This document shows positions 47,345-58,450 of a DNA stretch of 64,000 bases, piece by piece; position 1 is the stretch's first letter, and every line of letters begins with the position of its first letter. Location of the stretch: positions 1,488,001 to 1,552,000 of the forward strand of contig NW_024103452.1 in NCBI RefSeq assembly GCF_003945595.2, in the 5' to 3' direction. Below the pieces are notes generated by a model that saw nothing but the letters and a program-made list of their open reading frames with translations, did not search any database and was not told where the DNA came from. Both the position numbers and the translations under genes were made by a program. This DNA is from Pipra filicauda (Eukaryota; Chordata; Aves; Passeriformes; Pipridae).

Positions 47345-50300
47345 TTGTTTTCTTCAAAATGATGCACTGTGCATGGCTGGAAAGGTACTCTAGAGTCCTG
47401 TGTTCCTTGCATGGGATGTGTTAGGCATAGCCTTTCCTGTGTGCAGCAGCAGTGGGGGAACTGCTGCCTTGACACCATTGCCACTCAATTCTGGGCTGCA
47501 AAGTTGAAAGCGGAGAGGAATCTACTAGCCAGATGCCTGATGGCAAACTGGAGACTGTGGAGGGCAAGAAATTTGGAGCATTGAAGAGAAAATGGCAAGT
47601 GAGGCTGGAGAAAGTATTTCTGCAACCAGTGACTTTTGGCTTCAAGGAGAGTTCAAAGTACAGTGACCAGTGCTAGGATTAGACAAAATAGCATCAAAAG
47701 TCTCTTGAAAGCAAGCCACAGATAAACCATGCGATGTAATATTTTTCCTATGCTTTGACAGAGTTCCCCAAGTGATATTGCTCTTCACAAACTGTTGCAG
47801 ACACAGCATTATAGTGCTAGGGCACTGTAATGAATTTGTAGGAACATGCCATGTTTCCAAGCTTTGGGTTTCTATCTACTTACCTTATAAACCAACCTCA
47901 GATTACTGTGTGGGTTAGAGTCGAGGGAATCTTCCCCTGCACATAATGTACCTTCATAACAAAAGCCCAAACCCTGACAGGGTTTGTTTTACCACTGAAA
48001 CAGCGGGGTGATGCTGTTCCTTCTTGACAAGGTCATGCAGGCTAGCGCCAGCACAGAAAACAAGAAGAAGCTTCTGTTGCTATTGCTTTACCATTTTATG
48101 CCTATTCCTTTAGTTTAAGTACTCCTGACTGGATTTGACATGAGATGAAACTTGTTTAACCACGTCAAGGGGTGGTTGGTGCTTTCCTTCTAGGATGGTT
48201 TAAAAGAAAAGACTACTTCAACCCTGCCCTTTCCAAAGCTCCAGATCCACTGGTCTGCCTTCTCCTATTCACAATGTTAAGGGCTGTAACCCTGATTTCA
48301 CATTCAGTAGTTTGTGTTTGTTTCTTTGCAGCCTGGCCCTGACTATGCTGCACCCTCCTGCTGCTTTTCAGTGTCTTTAAAGTCTTTACAGCTGCTGTTT
48401 GAAAATCTAGGCTCTCAAAGCACTCAGTCAAAGTGAATTTTGAGAGATGAAGCTTTAACTTCTGTGAACAACTCTGCTTCTGTCTGGTAATACTCTTTAG
48501 TTTTGCATCCCAGTAGCAAAATTTTCAGCATCCTCTGTCCCACTAGTGTGATGGTATGCTGTGGTGCAACCAAAGTGACATTAATCGAAACAGGCTTTAA
48601 GATATCAGCCTGAATAATCTGAGGATGTCTTCCTATTGCCTGGCTGTACCCGGTCCTAAATTTGTGGCTTTTACTACCTGAGTAGTAATGCAAGGTCCTA
48701 GCCCTAGGGGTGTGATAAGACTTAAACTGCCCTGTTGCTTTTTATTCTAATCCACAATTCACACTGGTGAAAGTAAAGGGATGCTTTTTGTAATGTTACT
48801 CCCAGTACCAAGGTGAGCCTTCTACTAGTTCCCACCTAAATGTCTACATTCCATGGGTTTATTCCTCATGACCTGGCCAAACATGATGATGCAACCAGGC
48901 CTATTAAGGTGCTTGATGTGAAGCAGACCTAAGAATTGAGATGAGCTGGCCACACTGTGGCTGTTCTTATATACTGAATTTGCAAAGCCATTCTGTAACC
49001 TGTAACTATAACGCTTGGAAGGTGAGTGTTGAGCACTTCAAAAGGCATGGATAAAGGAAAGATCAGGGTTCCTTACTTATTAAAAATGTTGTATGCATCT
49101 ATACTTGCTTTTAACTGTTTCATTGGAAAAGTCTAAACCCTAAGAGGCTGCTTTTAGTGATGGGTATGGGAGAGCAGAAAGGGATGTCATAGCACTTAGA
49201 TACCTTCTACTCCTGCACTTCTCTTTCTATCCCTTTATATGAAAAACTTCAGCTTTTGAGCTCGGAGAGTTCCAGCTTGGTAACCCATAAACTGCCTGAG
49301 GTGAAAATTTTGGACTTTACTGATGGTCTTTCCATCTGTAGTCAGTAGCAGTACTGTTTGGAGACAACATCTGGGACAGGAATGACTTTTTCTGACCTTG
49401 AACAGTCCATCTCATACAGCTTCCTGCATTGTTTGGTCAATCAAGCATGATTGAGCCTAAACCTGCTGAAGGTCTAAAGTGCATTTGGTTTCTACAACAG
49501 ACCTGTAACTGGGTTACCATAATGTTTCATTTTGGAAGGTAGGTAGTTGACCTTGGCATGTTTCCTTTTCCTTCTCACTTACACTTTTAAGAGTGTTATT
49601 AATCTAGATATTTCTTTTATTTTCTTCCTTTCAGTGCAAACGGATATAGCTCAATTTTCAACCTGTTCAGTTTCCTTAACACTTCTAAGCCAGAACAACA
49701 AAGAGGATGTGGATCCTGAGATGCAAAACACGTACATCAGAAAAAGAAATGAGCACTTAACAAAGTGCACATTAAGGACAACTGCTTTATGCATTTTAAG
49801 GTCTAAACAGAGTTTAATGTTAAACTGGTTATAACCCCTGCTATCTTCATGCTGTATCTCTTTCAGGGGGTGATGCTGTGCCAAGTGCTTGTTTACCTGC
49901 ACATTCTGTACTGGCGCAATGGTCCCTCCAAGGTCCAGAGGGCTACAGTTACCGAATGTCAAGGCTGTACAAAGCCAAAGAAAATGATGTCCTCTGTGGC
50001 TGGAAACAGGTAGAGGAACTGTGTATCTGTGTTTGCCCTGGCCTGGGGACAGCTTGCCCTACTTGTCAGTAGAGTGTGATGATATTGACTGGAGCACACT
50101 GGGACAGTCCTGCTTCTGCAAGCAGTAGGACTGTGTCTTTTAGACTGTGTCTAAAAGAGTACTGCTCTGGAAAATAGACATGTTTCTAGGAACAGCTGAG
50201 AGCTTTTGTATACTGGAATCAAACACAGCAACCTGGTCATACAGGTTTTTTATCACGAGGAAGAGTTAAGAAAGAGTTACTTAAAACCACACTCTGAGAA

Positions 50301-50942
50301 AAACCTTGCAAAGCTGAGTCTTGGCACTAACCAGAAGTCTGATATATCTTCTTTAATTTCAGTGTTCTTGGAATGGTCTTTAGTAACGCTCATTCCTTCC
50401 TCCTCTTCCTTTGGGAAGTTACTTACATCCAAAACCAGTGAATCAAACTCAGTAGCTTTCTCCTTTACTTCCCTTTCTCTGCAGACATACCCTTTGGTGA
50501 GCCCAAACCAGCAAGGTCAAGTATTTGCATCTCTTCTCCCATGTTTGTATTCTCAAGCTGAAAGAAATGTTATTTTTGAGATGGATTTCTCCATTGTCTC
50601 TGTTTACTACCATCAGATTCCAATTGAAAGCAATCTGAGAAATAAAGGATGACTTGATAGGCAAGTACAAACTTTGAACAAACAAGTTATTGCAGTACTA
50701 CCTTTGTTCAAAAACCAAGTTTTTACAGGTAGTGGGACAAAAAAAACACAGGGAAACTTTACATGAACACCAGCCAAGGTGGTGTGTAAAGTTGTGGAGG
50801 TTGTTTCTCGGTCTGAAGTGAATGTCCTGAGAACTTCCTGAAAAAGTTTGAGAAAACAGTCTCAAACAGTTTGAAAAAGTAACCGGTTTCCAGTAATTTG
50901 ATGCCTTAAAGAGGAGTGGAGACAGTCTGATAGTAAAATTTG
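47345..50942. other. intergenic DNA between SYCP2L and ELOVL2
   Basis: Tail-to-tail spacer of roughly 3.6 kb. No exon, RNA gene or clear transposable element is recognisable. Several short open frames lack splice context and resemble nothing known. Confidence 0.5.
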
Positions 50943-50948
50943 TTTATT
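50943..50948 (-). terminator. ELOVL2: candidate ELOVL2 polyadenylation signal (distal)
   Basis: The minus strand reads CACTGTAAATAAACAAATT with AATAAA at 50948-50943. This would give a 3' untranslated region of about 2.7 kb. A nearer AATAAA lies at 51698-51693, just before an A-rich stretch. Which one is used cannot be told from sequence. Confidence 0.3.
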
Positions 50949-51110
50949 TACAGTGTTACGTGTTACAGGAAAATCAGTTTAAAAAGTCAATGCTTCTCTT
51001 TCTTCAAAGTTGCGGCATTTTGAAGATGTTAAGACATATCTCAAGAATTTTAAACATACCTGATTCCAGCCTTCCTGGCTGCTCTGGATCTGCAAGGTGA
51101 GACCGCCTCG

Positions 51111-51155
51111 TTTTTTTTTTTTTTTTTTTTTTTTTTTTCTTTTTCTTTTTTTTTC
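51111..51155. repeat. poly-T tract
   Basis: A run of about 30 T, interrupted further on by single C, on the plus strand (A-rich on the ELOVL2 strand). Simple sequence within the possible ELOVL2 3' untranslated region. Confidence 0.8.
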
Positions 51156-51656
51156 CCCAGCCCTTTGAATTTCAAGTAAGGCATTTATTTATTTCCTTTT
51201 CTTTTTGAATGAGGTTTCAACAAAACAAAAGACAATATGTGTGGGTTTGATTGCCGTAGTAAACTTTAACACTTAGCGTGCTGCTGACGCTGCCCACCTT
51301 GATAGTCAAATGCACGCTTTGCCATCAAAAGATTATGGACTCCACTCGGCCTAAAATCTGTGCTGAGACACACAACCCTTTTCTTGCCTGCCTTAGATGA
51401 ATGGTTCAGCTAGTTGCCTGGTGCACTGTCTTGTCAGCTCTTTCAAAGCCCTCTGCCTTTGCCCTGGTTTCCAGTATCAAGTTGATATCTGCAGAGTCCT
51501 GAAGCTTCCCATTTACTTATGGCCATGTAGAACACTTTCAGTGAAACCCACAAATTTCTTACAACGTGGGAGTTTTACAGTATCAATCAGAAAGGCCTAG
51601 AAAGCAAAGGTTCTGGAAGGGCTAATGAGAAATAGTATATGCATGCAGTGTCCAGG

Positions 51657-51698
51657 CTTTTTTTTTTTTTTTTTAAATTGCTGCTTTCCCTCTTTATT
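51657..51698 (-). other. AATAAA followed by genomic A-run (minus strand)
   Basis: On the minus strand AATAAA (51698-51693) is followed about 17 bases later by an uninterrupted run of about 18 A (51674-51657). This could be a proximal ELOVL2 poly(A) site with an internal A-run, or the tail of an old retroposed transcript. No matching coding remnant was recognised upstream. Confidence 0.35.
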
Positions 51699-53627
51699 GA
51701 ATTAAATAAAGCAAAACACTGACTTTCAGACAGTGATGTTTTGTAGCCATCACATTCAAACTGAACTCTGACCCAAGACACCCTTCTTCATGCCATTTTA
51801 TCCTCTTGCTTTTGCTGGACAAACCTGTCTGTTCTTCCCCCCGTACTGTGCCACTTCCTCACCCCTTTTCCTTTCTGTCCATGAGCCTGCATGGCTGCGG
51901 TTTCGCAGGCTGCTCCTGATGAGGCTGGCTGCCCTATGTCCATACTCCTCCCTGGAACAAACCTTCCTCCTGTCTTTGCACCTGCGGTCTCCCAGAGCCC
52001 CTGATGACAGATCATCTAGATGAGGATATCTAGAGGGGATAACTGACCCTCTAGAAGTGGAAAAGAATTGAAAAGCACGGTTTGGGACATTCTCCTCTAC
52101 ACATAGACCCTCTGTGGCTTTCTGGTCCCTCTGTGCTGGCTGTGTGTGTGGTTTGTCCCCCTCCTGCCCTGGGACCCTGCAAGGTGACAGGAGTGAGAGG
52201 ACAAGTTTTCTTTACAGAACTGCTTCATTCCAAGGGGCTTGCTGGGCTGGGTGACTGACAGGTGGGGTTTTCTGAGAGAATTTATACACATGAGAATGGA
52301 AGTGACCACAATTACTTCACTGTGAAAAACTGAGAGGGGAAAAAAGTCTGTGTCTATTTTTAGTAGAGAAATGGAGTGGGCTAAGTGAGAAAAGGGTGAG
52401 GGCAGATCCACAATGTCAACCTTGAATATTTTGAATTTCTAACCATTCAAGGGATGGGGAGGGGAAAATGCAGCTAACTGAAGCAGCATGGAATGTGGCA
52501 GGCTGTTGTGAGAGAGACACCTTTACAGCTGCAGACAGTATCTCCTTGCTTTCCCTGCAGAGGATTATGCCTCAGTCCCACCTGTTTCTTCAGTCAGAGA
52601 CCAGTCTGAATAAGGTCCACCTGGCACAGAAATTCCTGTACAATATGCTTTGCTCGTTGCTGAATCCGCTTTTAAGATTTTCTGCAACTTACAGTCTATT
52701 AATATGTGGCATGTCAGTTTGCTTCAAATTAGCAGTGTTTGTATAGGATTAACTTTTACACATTTACACTCAGGATTTATCTTCTTTAAATTGCTAAGCC
52801 CCTACTTCTTTCAACATCCTTTTCCTCAGAACTCCTAATAATTAGTGTATCCAAAGTGACTTTTTTTGCTCTGTATTCAGGATACAATACTGGGCAGTTC
52901 CAAGGACTTCCATTGCAGCCCCCTGAAACAGCAAGCTTCTGCCAGCCTTCCTGGCATTTGAATCAGGTTGCACATATGTCAAGAAAGTTGAGTGCTGTGC
53001 ACATCTGTCTGTTAACTATGGGATGGTGCACCTGAGCTCTGCCCTCTGTCATGTTCTTCCCTAGGCCTCCCACAGGATCAAAGGGCTCCTTGCTGGTGTC
53101 CACAGGGAGGGAATGTGCTATGGGGAATGGCTGAGAAGAAGAAAAGAGGGGTATGGTGATAGAAAAGGTATGATTCTCACCTTTCCCTCTACCCTCTTTA
53201 TTTTCCTGACCTTGGCCACAGTTTAGCTGGATGCATTGAGTGCACTGTGAAGCCTTGCCTCAAGACCTCTCACATGCACAGAAAGTGCTCACTGTTTTAG
53301 TCTGAACAGAGTCCTAACCTTTTGAAGGCATTGATGGATTTATCCATCAAGTGTTTCATAAGGCGTTTTTGTGTCAGCATTAGAGATCAGAAAGGTTTTC
53401 TTCTTCATATGAGAAAGATCTTGGCTTTCTATGTTCTGATGGTGATCTTTGACAAGACAAGTAATCCTACTCACTTTGTTAAAACCTAAATAGCAGTACA
53501 TTAATAAGTGTCTGGTACAAAGAACTGATAAATGTAATCAAATAGGTTTTAAGCTAAAGCTTGTAATTCAGTCTTTTTTCTTCTTTTTTTCTTTTTTTAG
53601 GAAAAAAGGTCATAGGAAACACTGTAC

Positions 53628-53756
53628 TTATTGTGCCTTCTTATTGTTCTGGAATCCATTGGCAGCAGCAAAGTAGTCCTTATGAAAACCATTCTTGATT
53701 TCTGTTGTGACAGGGGTTTCCTTTATAGCTGTTCTTGAAGGAGCTTTCCGGTATGT
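53628..53756 (-). CDS. ELOVL2: ELOVL2 last coding exon
   Basis: Encodes [20 protein letters not shown], then [20 protein letters not shown] and AQ, followed by TAA at 53630-53628. The KKxx-like end (KKAQ) suits retention in the ER. Acceptor GCTTTTATAG. Confidence 0.93.
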   Translation of the reverse strand, partial: TYRKAPSRTAIKETPVTTEIKNGFHKDYFAAANGFQNNKKAQ

Positions 53757-56700
53757 CTATAAAAGCAAAATCCAAAGTAAACACTTGGATTTATTTAGTG
53801 GCCCCCAAACACTACTTATTGTTAACTGTAAATTAAGCTGTCTGGTGTTTTTTGATGCAGATGTATATATTTGCTTCAGACTGCATTAAGGGTACTGTAC
53901 TCTTTTCATTGCTGTGGGTGATGTTACTTTACTAGTATTACCGTAATACTTGATGTCAAAAGAGATTGCAAGCCTTTAAACTAAAAGCTCTATGTATGCA
54001 GGCAGGCTGGAGCAGCCCCTGCTAAATGAGGTTGAAGTAAACAATGCAGAGTTGTTTGTTTCTTTTTTTCTAAGGACTGAGAAAGACTCAAAAAGTTATG
54101 CAACAAAGCAAACTCAGACCTTTTAAGTATTGAATGTGGTACCTGACTTGTTATACAAGTGCTGAAGAGCTGAGCTGCAATGAGGAGGTTATTACTGAAT
54201 AACTCTCACAGGCATTACTATATCTATCATTAAGTAACATATATTTTAATACAAACACATTTTAAGTCCTGATGCTCATTCTACATCTGAGTCCATCAAT
54301 ACTGCTATCCAAAAAGTTATATTTTCCCCAGTCTTGTCAGGGACCTCTTGGAAGAGTGCTTACCTTAATGTAAAAGTTTATAAAGAGAATGACCAGTGTG
54401 GCCATGTAGGAGGACTGGAACATGAGGCAGCCAAATGGGAATCCACATGGCTTCACAGCTGCACTAAGTGTGTGCACAATAGTGAGCAGAAACTGGATCT
54501 GTGGAGGGAAATAATGCATGACTATTTGCTGAGAAAGAGTCAGTGCTAGCTAAATCAGATGCAGCAGTGTCCACTAGTCCTGCTCTTTGAAAATTTGAGT
54601 ACTCTTGAAAACTATCCCTTTCTAACCTCTGAATGTATTGTGAGGGTTAGGTTAAAATGGCACTCTTATGAAATTAAAAGCAAGGAATCAAAGGTCTTGG
54701 AGCTGGCTGGAGGCGTCTCTGTTAGATGGTTTTTATCACTTTTAAATCAGTTTTTCTGTGATTAAGAAGCTTTTCTATGAAAGAGTTCAAAAATAACAGA
54801 ATTTTGTGGACTGAGGTATTTCTACTGTATTGCAGAAATAATTTCTGAACATCATTTTCTTTAAGTTATATCAGGCTGCACTAGTGACTTATGCTGTATG
54901 ATAGTTCAATTCTAACTGGCTTAGTTCTGTAAATAACAATGTTTTTTCATAGTTCATTTCATCCTCTCTCACATTTTGAAGCATTTCTGGTAGCTAAATT
55001 GAAAGTAAAATAGATACATACCAGTTGTGCCTGAGTGAGGTATTTCTTCCACCAGAGATACTTGCGCATGGATGGGATGACTGACAGTCCGTAGTAAGAG
55101 TACATAAGCACATGGATAAAGCTATTCAAAGTGGGTCCAAAGAAACCTGTAAAAATCCACCAGGGAGAAAATTTTTATATACCAACTGCTAAAAAGTGAG
55201 AGAAGATATTATTGCTTGTGATATCTCTTCCATATGCTAAGTATTCCTTTCATGCTTATCCCTTGCTAAAAACATTCCTGATGTGTAGAGATGCTGTCCT
55301 AGGGGCATATGACAAACTGAATGATACTTCTTACATGGTTTTTCTTATGCTGACTATTGTATTTTTATCCCATATTTTTCTTCTCCGTGGTTTTTTTTTC
55401 CTATTCTGTAGTTTACAGGCTATTCTTTTCTTTCCCTCCCAACCTTCTTCTTGCTATGAGTCTCCCCATTATTTGGGTAAGCTTTAAACACTGCTGTGGA
55501 TGACTTTGCTGCTAGTATGGCAGCTTAAAACCCTGGGAGGCATTCATGCTCCTGCTCTCTGATGCAGTGAGCAAGGGCTTTGCTCTGAATTAAACTAGCC
55601 CCTTGTGGCTTTGTTTGAGCATCGCTCATTCTCTTCAGTGACTTTTCTGCTAGACGCAGATTTGCAGAATTTGATCCCAGATAATACCTTGCTGCTTTTA
55701 TTAGCTACACTTGGTGAATACTAGTTCTAGGGCAAGTTAATTCCATCTGTACTTCACAGACTACAGAGAAGTAGCAGCATTACTCTGCTGTATCCTCATG
55801 TGTTTGATGGCAGTGCTACAACAAGACAGTCTTGCCAGTTCTGATTTTTCCACTGATTAATTACTTAGCTACTGATTCTTCAGTCCCTTAATTATAGTAA
55901 TGCAAAACTAGTGCAAACTGTGGGGACCAGGTTCAGACACATTAGAAAGCACAAACCCCCATTAATTTGTTTAGACCTCTAGAAGTAGCTCCTATTTCTA
56001 GATTTGCTATGAAATCCTTGATCCCTGCTTCTACCTATAACAGTGATTTACTTTGATTTTGTGCTGCCCATAGTAAGTGCCAACAAATATGAATTCTGCT
56101 TTTGGTTCTGAAAAACACCTGCAACTAGTTTCTTTGCAAAATATTACAATAGATTGAGGTGAGTCCCTTTAGTAGAAGAGCAGAAAACTGTTTTTCTTCT
56201 CAACTGTGACAATACCTTCCACAGGATGTGGTGTGGAGGCCTGGAAAACTGTGCATGTTGTAAGAGAGCTGAAGTAGTTCCCTGTTGTTTGGACTCACAC
56301 AAATACCGAGTGATCAGTCTATGGCACCATAAATCTTCCCCTCCTCAACAGGGAATATGATGACAATTACAGTATCCTTCTAAGAGCCAAGTAGTTTAGA
56401 GATTACTTTTGTGAAATATTTTGAACCCAAAATACGATAAGGCAAAGGATGCTGCTATTTCTACATGGAATACTAGATTGTATTGATCACTTCTAGCTAT
56501 CCAGTGGTTTTACTGCCTGAATGAGATGTGTTCTCGTACAAAACAGGACAAACTCAAACTGTTATTTTAATTAGTGATTAGCAAGTAAAGTATTTTGCTG
56601 AAGCAGAGTGTCAGATTGATGCATACAGGAATCAAACCTGTAAAAGTGCTATTGATTGCAGTTGTGATTGATACCAACTTTACTAGGATCATGATTCCTT

Positions 56701-58450
56701 CCTACACAGCTTTTGGAGTAGATCTTGTATGTGATCACTCTGGTGCACTACTCAGTAATGTTGCTCTTAAAAGTGGTTTGAAAAGAAGTAAATATGACAG
56801 GTTGTGGTGGCTAAGTAGAAAATCTAGGGCCTAACATTCAGGTTTTTTTTGGCCTAAACTTTTAGCCATGCTTTTAATTTTACTACAGTCTGCAGGTGAT
56901 CAGCAGTTCTGAAAGGCTGTGAACCTTAAAGGTGCTATCACATCACACAGTGACACACTTCCTTTGCACTGTGATGTGATTCCCCTCCAGCCACAACTGA
57001 TTTATACCCCAAGTTAAGAAACAAACACTTACTTTGCCCACAAGGTATCCAGTTCAGAACACACCACCAAATGTTAAACATAGTGGCATGGTGATACACA
57101 TGAAGGAAGGTGATCTGGCTGCTTTTCTTTCTCAGTACAAAGAAGATAGTGTCCATGAATTCAATTACTTTGGAAAAATAATACCACCACAGCACCTTGG
57201 CTACCTGTACAAGCAAGAACAAAGGAGCAGGAAATCAATATCTGTCCATACAAGAGCTTAAGTATTACTGTATTTCTTCAGACCCTAGGCATGCAACTTC
57301 TCAGAAGGCATTAACATGCTATTGAAGGCGAAGCACAAGCTCTGGCTTCGATTTTATTTCCCTTTTCAGTGAAGCATTTTGAAAAAAACTGCACATCTTT
57401 TATGTGATTGTATAAATACATGATTATCAATATAATTTAAGAAATATAAACTTTGAGGTAGCATTTTCTAATTGTTTGGCTTTTTTTCTTTTTCAAACGT
57501 ACAGTTTTGTGGGTTGTGGGTTTTTTGGTTTTGGGGGTTTTTTTGGTGTTTTGTTGTTTGTTCTTTTTTAAGGATGCTACCATTCATAATTTTTTGGCAC
57601 TGAAAAGATTTTGCTGCCAGTTTCCTTTTAAAAATCTAAATTCAATACTCAATATAATGAAATTTATCTTCTTCTAGAGCAGAGACATTTTATCAGAGCT
57701 CAGGATATGTCCTAGGACAGTTAAAGATAGATAGAAAGGGGGAAAACACCTTGTTGATGGGAAAAGGTATTTAACTAACCTTTTCCTTGCCATAACACAG
57801 GCAAATTTTAAGGGTTGGGGGAAATTATATAAGTTAACCAATCTTTCTGCCCTTGAGCTCTAATGTCATCTGGAAAATAAACCTGATATGGGGAATGAAA
57901 GAAGGTTAATACATGGAATTGCTGTGATGCAGAAATAAGGGCTGAAACTAGAGACGAGTCAAGCCAGCAAAATGTCCCTGCAGGTTTGCAGAGTTTACAG
58001 CTGGGTTTAAATCAGTGTCCAAGTACAGCCCAACAAGACTTACCTTTTAGATCTTTTATCTTTGTTCAAAGTTTTTAAAGAATCTAATTCTCTGTTTTAA
58101 TAGTCAGGCAACACTGTTGTGACTACAGGTCTTGATATGTGGCTTTTCAAAATATGTCCTATTGTGCTTTCCACTGCAAGGATGCATTTATATTGAACAA
58201 AATATTACACTGCTTGGGCTACCAGCTATTGAACAACCAGATTAAAATGCTCATGTCAAAGATGTTACTGATAGCATCCTTATAACCTCCTTGAATGCAG
58301 AGGTGTTGCATCAGGGACATGGAGGGAAGGATTGCTGCAGATGTTGAGGGCTGAGCTGCTGCTGTCTCTCACCCGGATGTCGGCCTCCCCTGCACTGTGG
58401 AGGTTCTGGCACTGCAAGTTGTAGCCGCCTTCCCATGTGGCAAGGATGAG
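53628..58450 (-). CDS. ELOVL2: ELOVL2, very long chain fatty acid elongase 2 (3' part, 5' exons outside)
   Basis: Five minus-strand exons: 58450-58373, 57204-57033, 55146-55022, 54498-54364 and 53756-53628. They join in frame into 212 C-terminal residues of an enzyme usually near 296. ELOVL2 is a multi-pass ER membrane condensing enzyme that elongates C20 and C22 polyunsaturated fatty acids on the way to DHA. The histidine box HVYHH lies in the 57 kb exon; nearby family marks are [29 protein letters not shown] and [17 protein letters not shown]. The C-terminus ends NNKKAQ, a lysine-based ER-retrieval-like tail. ELOVL2 is favoured over ELOVL5 by this tail, by [15 protein letters not shown] and by SYCP2L next door. 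The first exons (about 84 residues) were not found before 64000. Confidence 0.95.
54364..54498 (-). CDS. ELOVL2: ELOVL2 internal exon KPCGFPFGC
   Basis: Encodes [20 protein letters not shown], then [20 protein letters not shown] and NFYIK (45 codons, phase 0 at both ends). Contains the last hydrophobic membrane segments. Acceptor CCCTCCACAG, donor ATTAAG|GTAAGC. Confidence 0.95.
55022..55146 (-). CDS. ELOVL2: ELOVL2 internal exon MYSYYGLSV
   Basis: Encodes [20 protein letters not shown], then [20 protein letters not shown] and L. MYxYY is a conserved elongase membrane motif. Acceptor TTTTTACAG, donor CAACTG|GTATGT. Phase fits both neighbours. Confidence 0.95.
57033..57204 (-). CDS. ELOVL2: ELOVL2 internal exon with HVYHH catalytic box
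   Basis: Encodes [40 protein letters not shown] and [17 protein letters not shown], ending with one base of a serine codon. HVYHH is the HxxHH motif required for elongase condensation chemistry. Acceptor CTTGTACAG, donor GGGCAAA|GTAAGT. Confidence 0.96.
57480..57560. repeat. T/G-skewed low-complexity tract in an ELOVL2 intron
   Basis: Plus strand GTGGGTTTTTTGGTTTTGG and similar units with few A or C. Lies just 5' (on the ELOVL2 strand) of the HVYHH exon. Confidence 0.7.
58373..58450 (-). CDS. ELOVL2: ELOVL2 internal exon [13 protein letters not shown]
   Basis: Encodes [20 protein letters not shown], then GEADIR, 26 codons, both ends phase 0. Acceptor CTCTTTCCAG, donor [20 protein letters not shown] is a strong ELOVL2/ELOVL5 marker. 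This is the most 5' exon found in the window. Confidence 0.93.

Noticed and set aside
53628..58450. ELOVL5 instead of ELOVL2
   Set aside because: ELOVL5 is the neighbour of GCM1 in vertebrates. The C-terminal KKAQ, the [15 protein letters not shown] segment and the SYCP2L neighbour fit ELOVL2.
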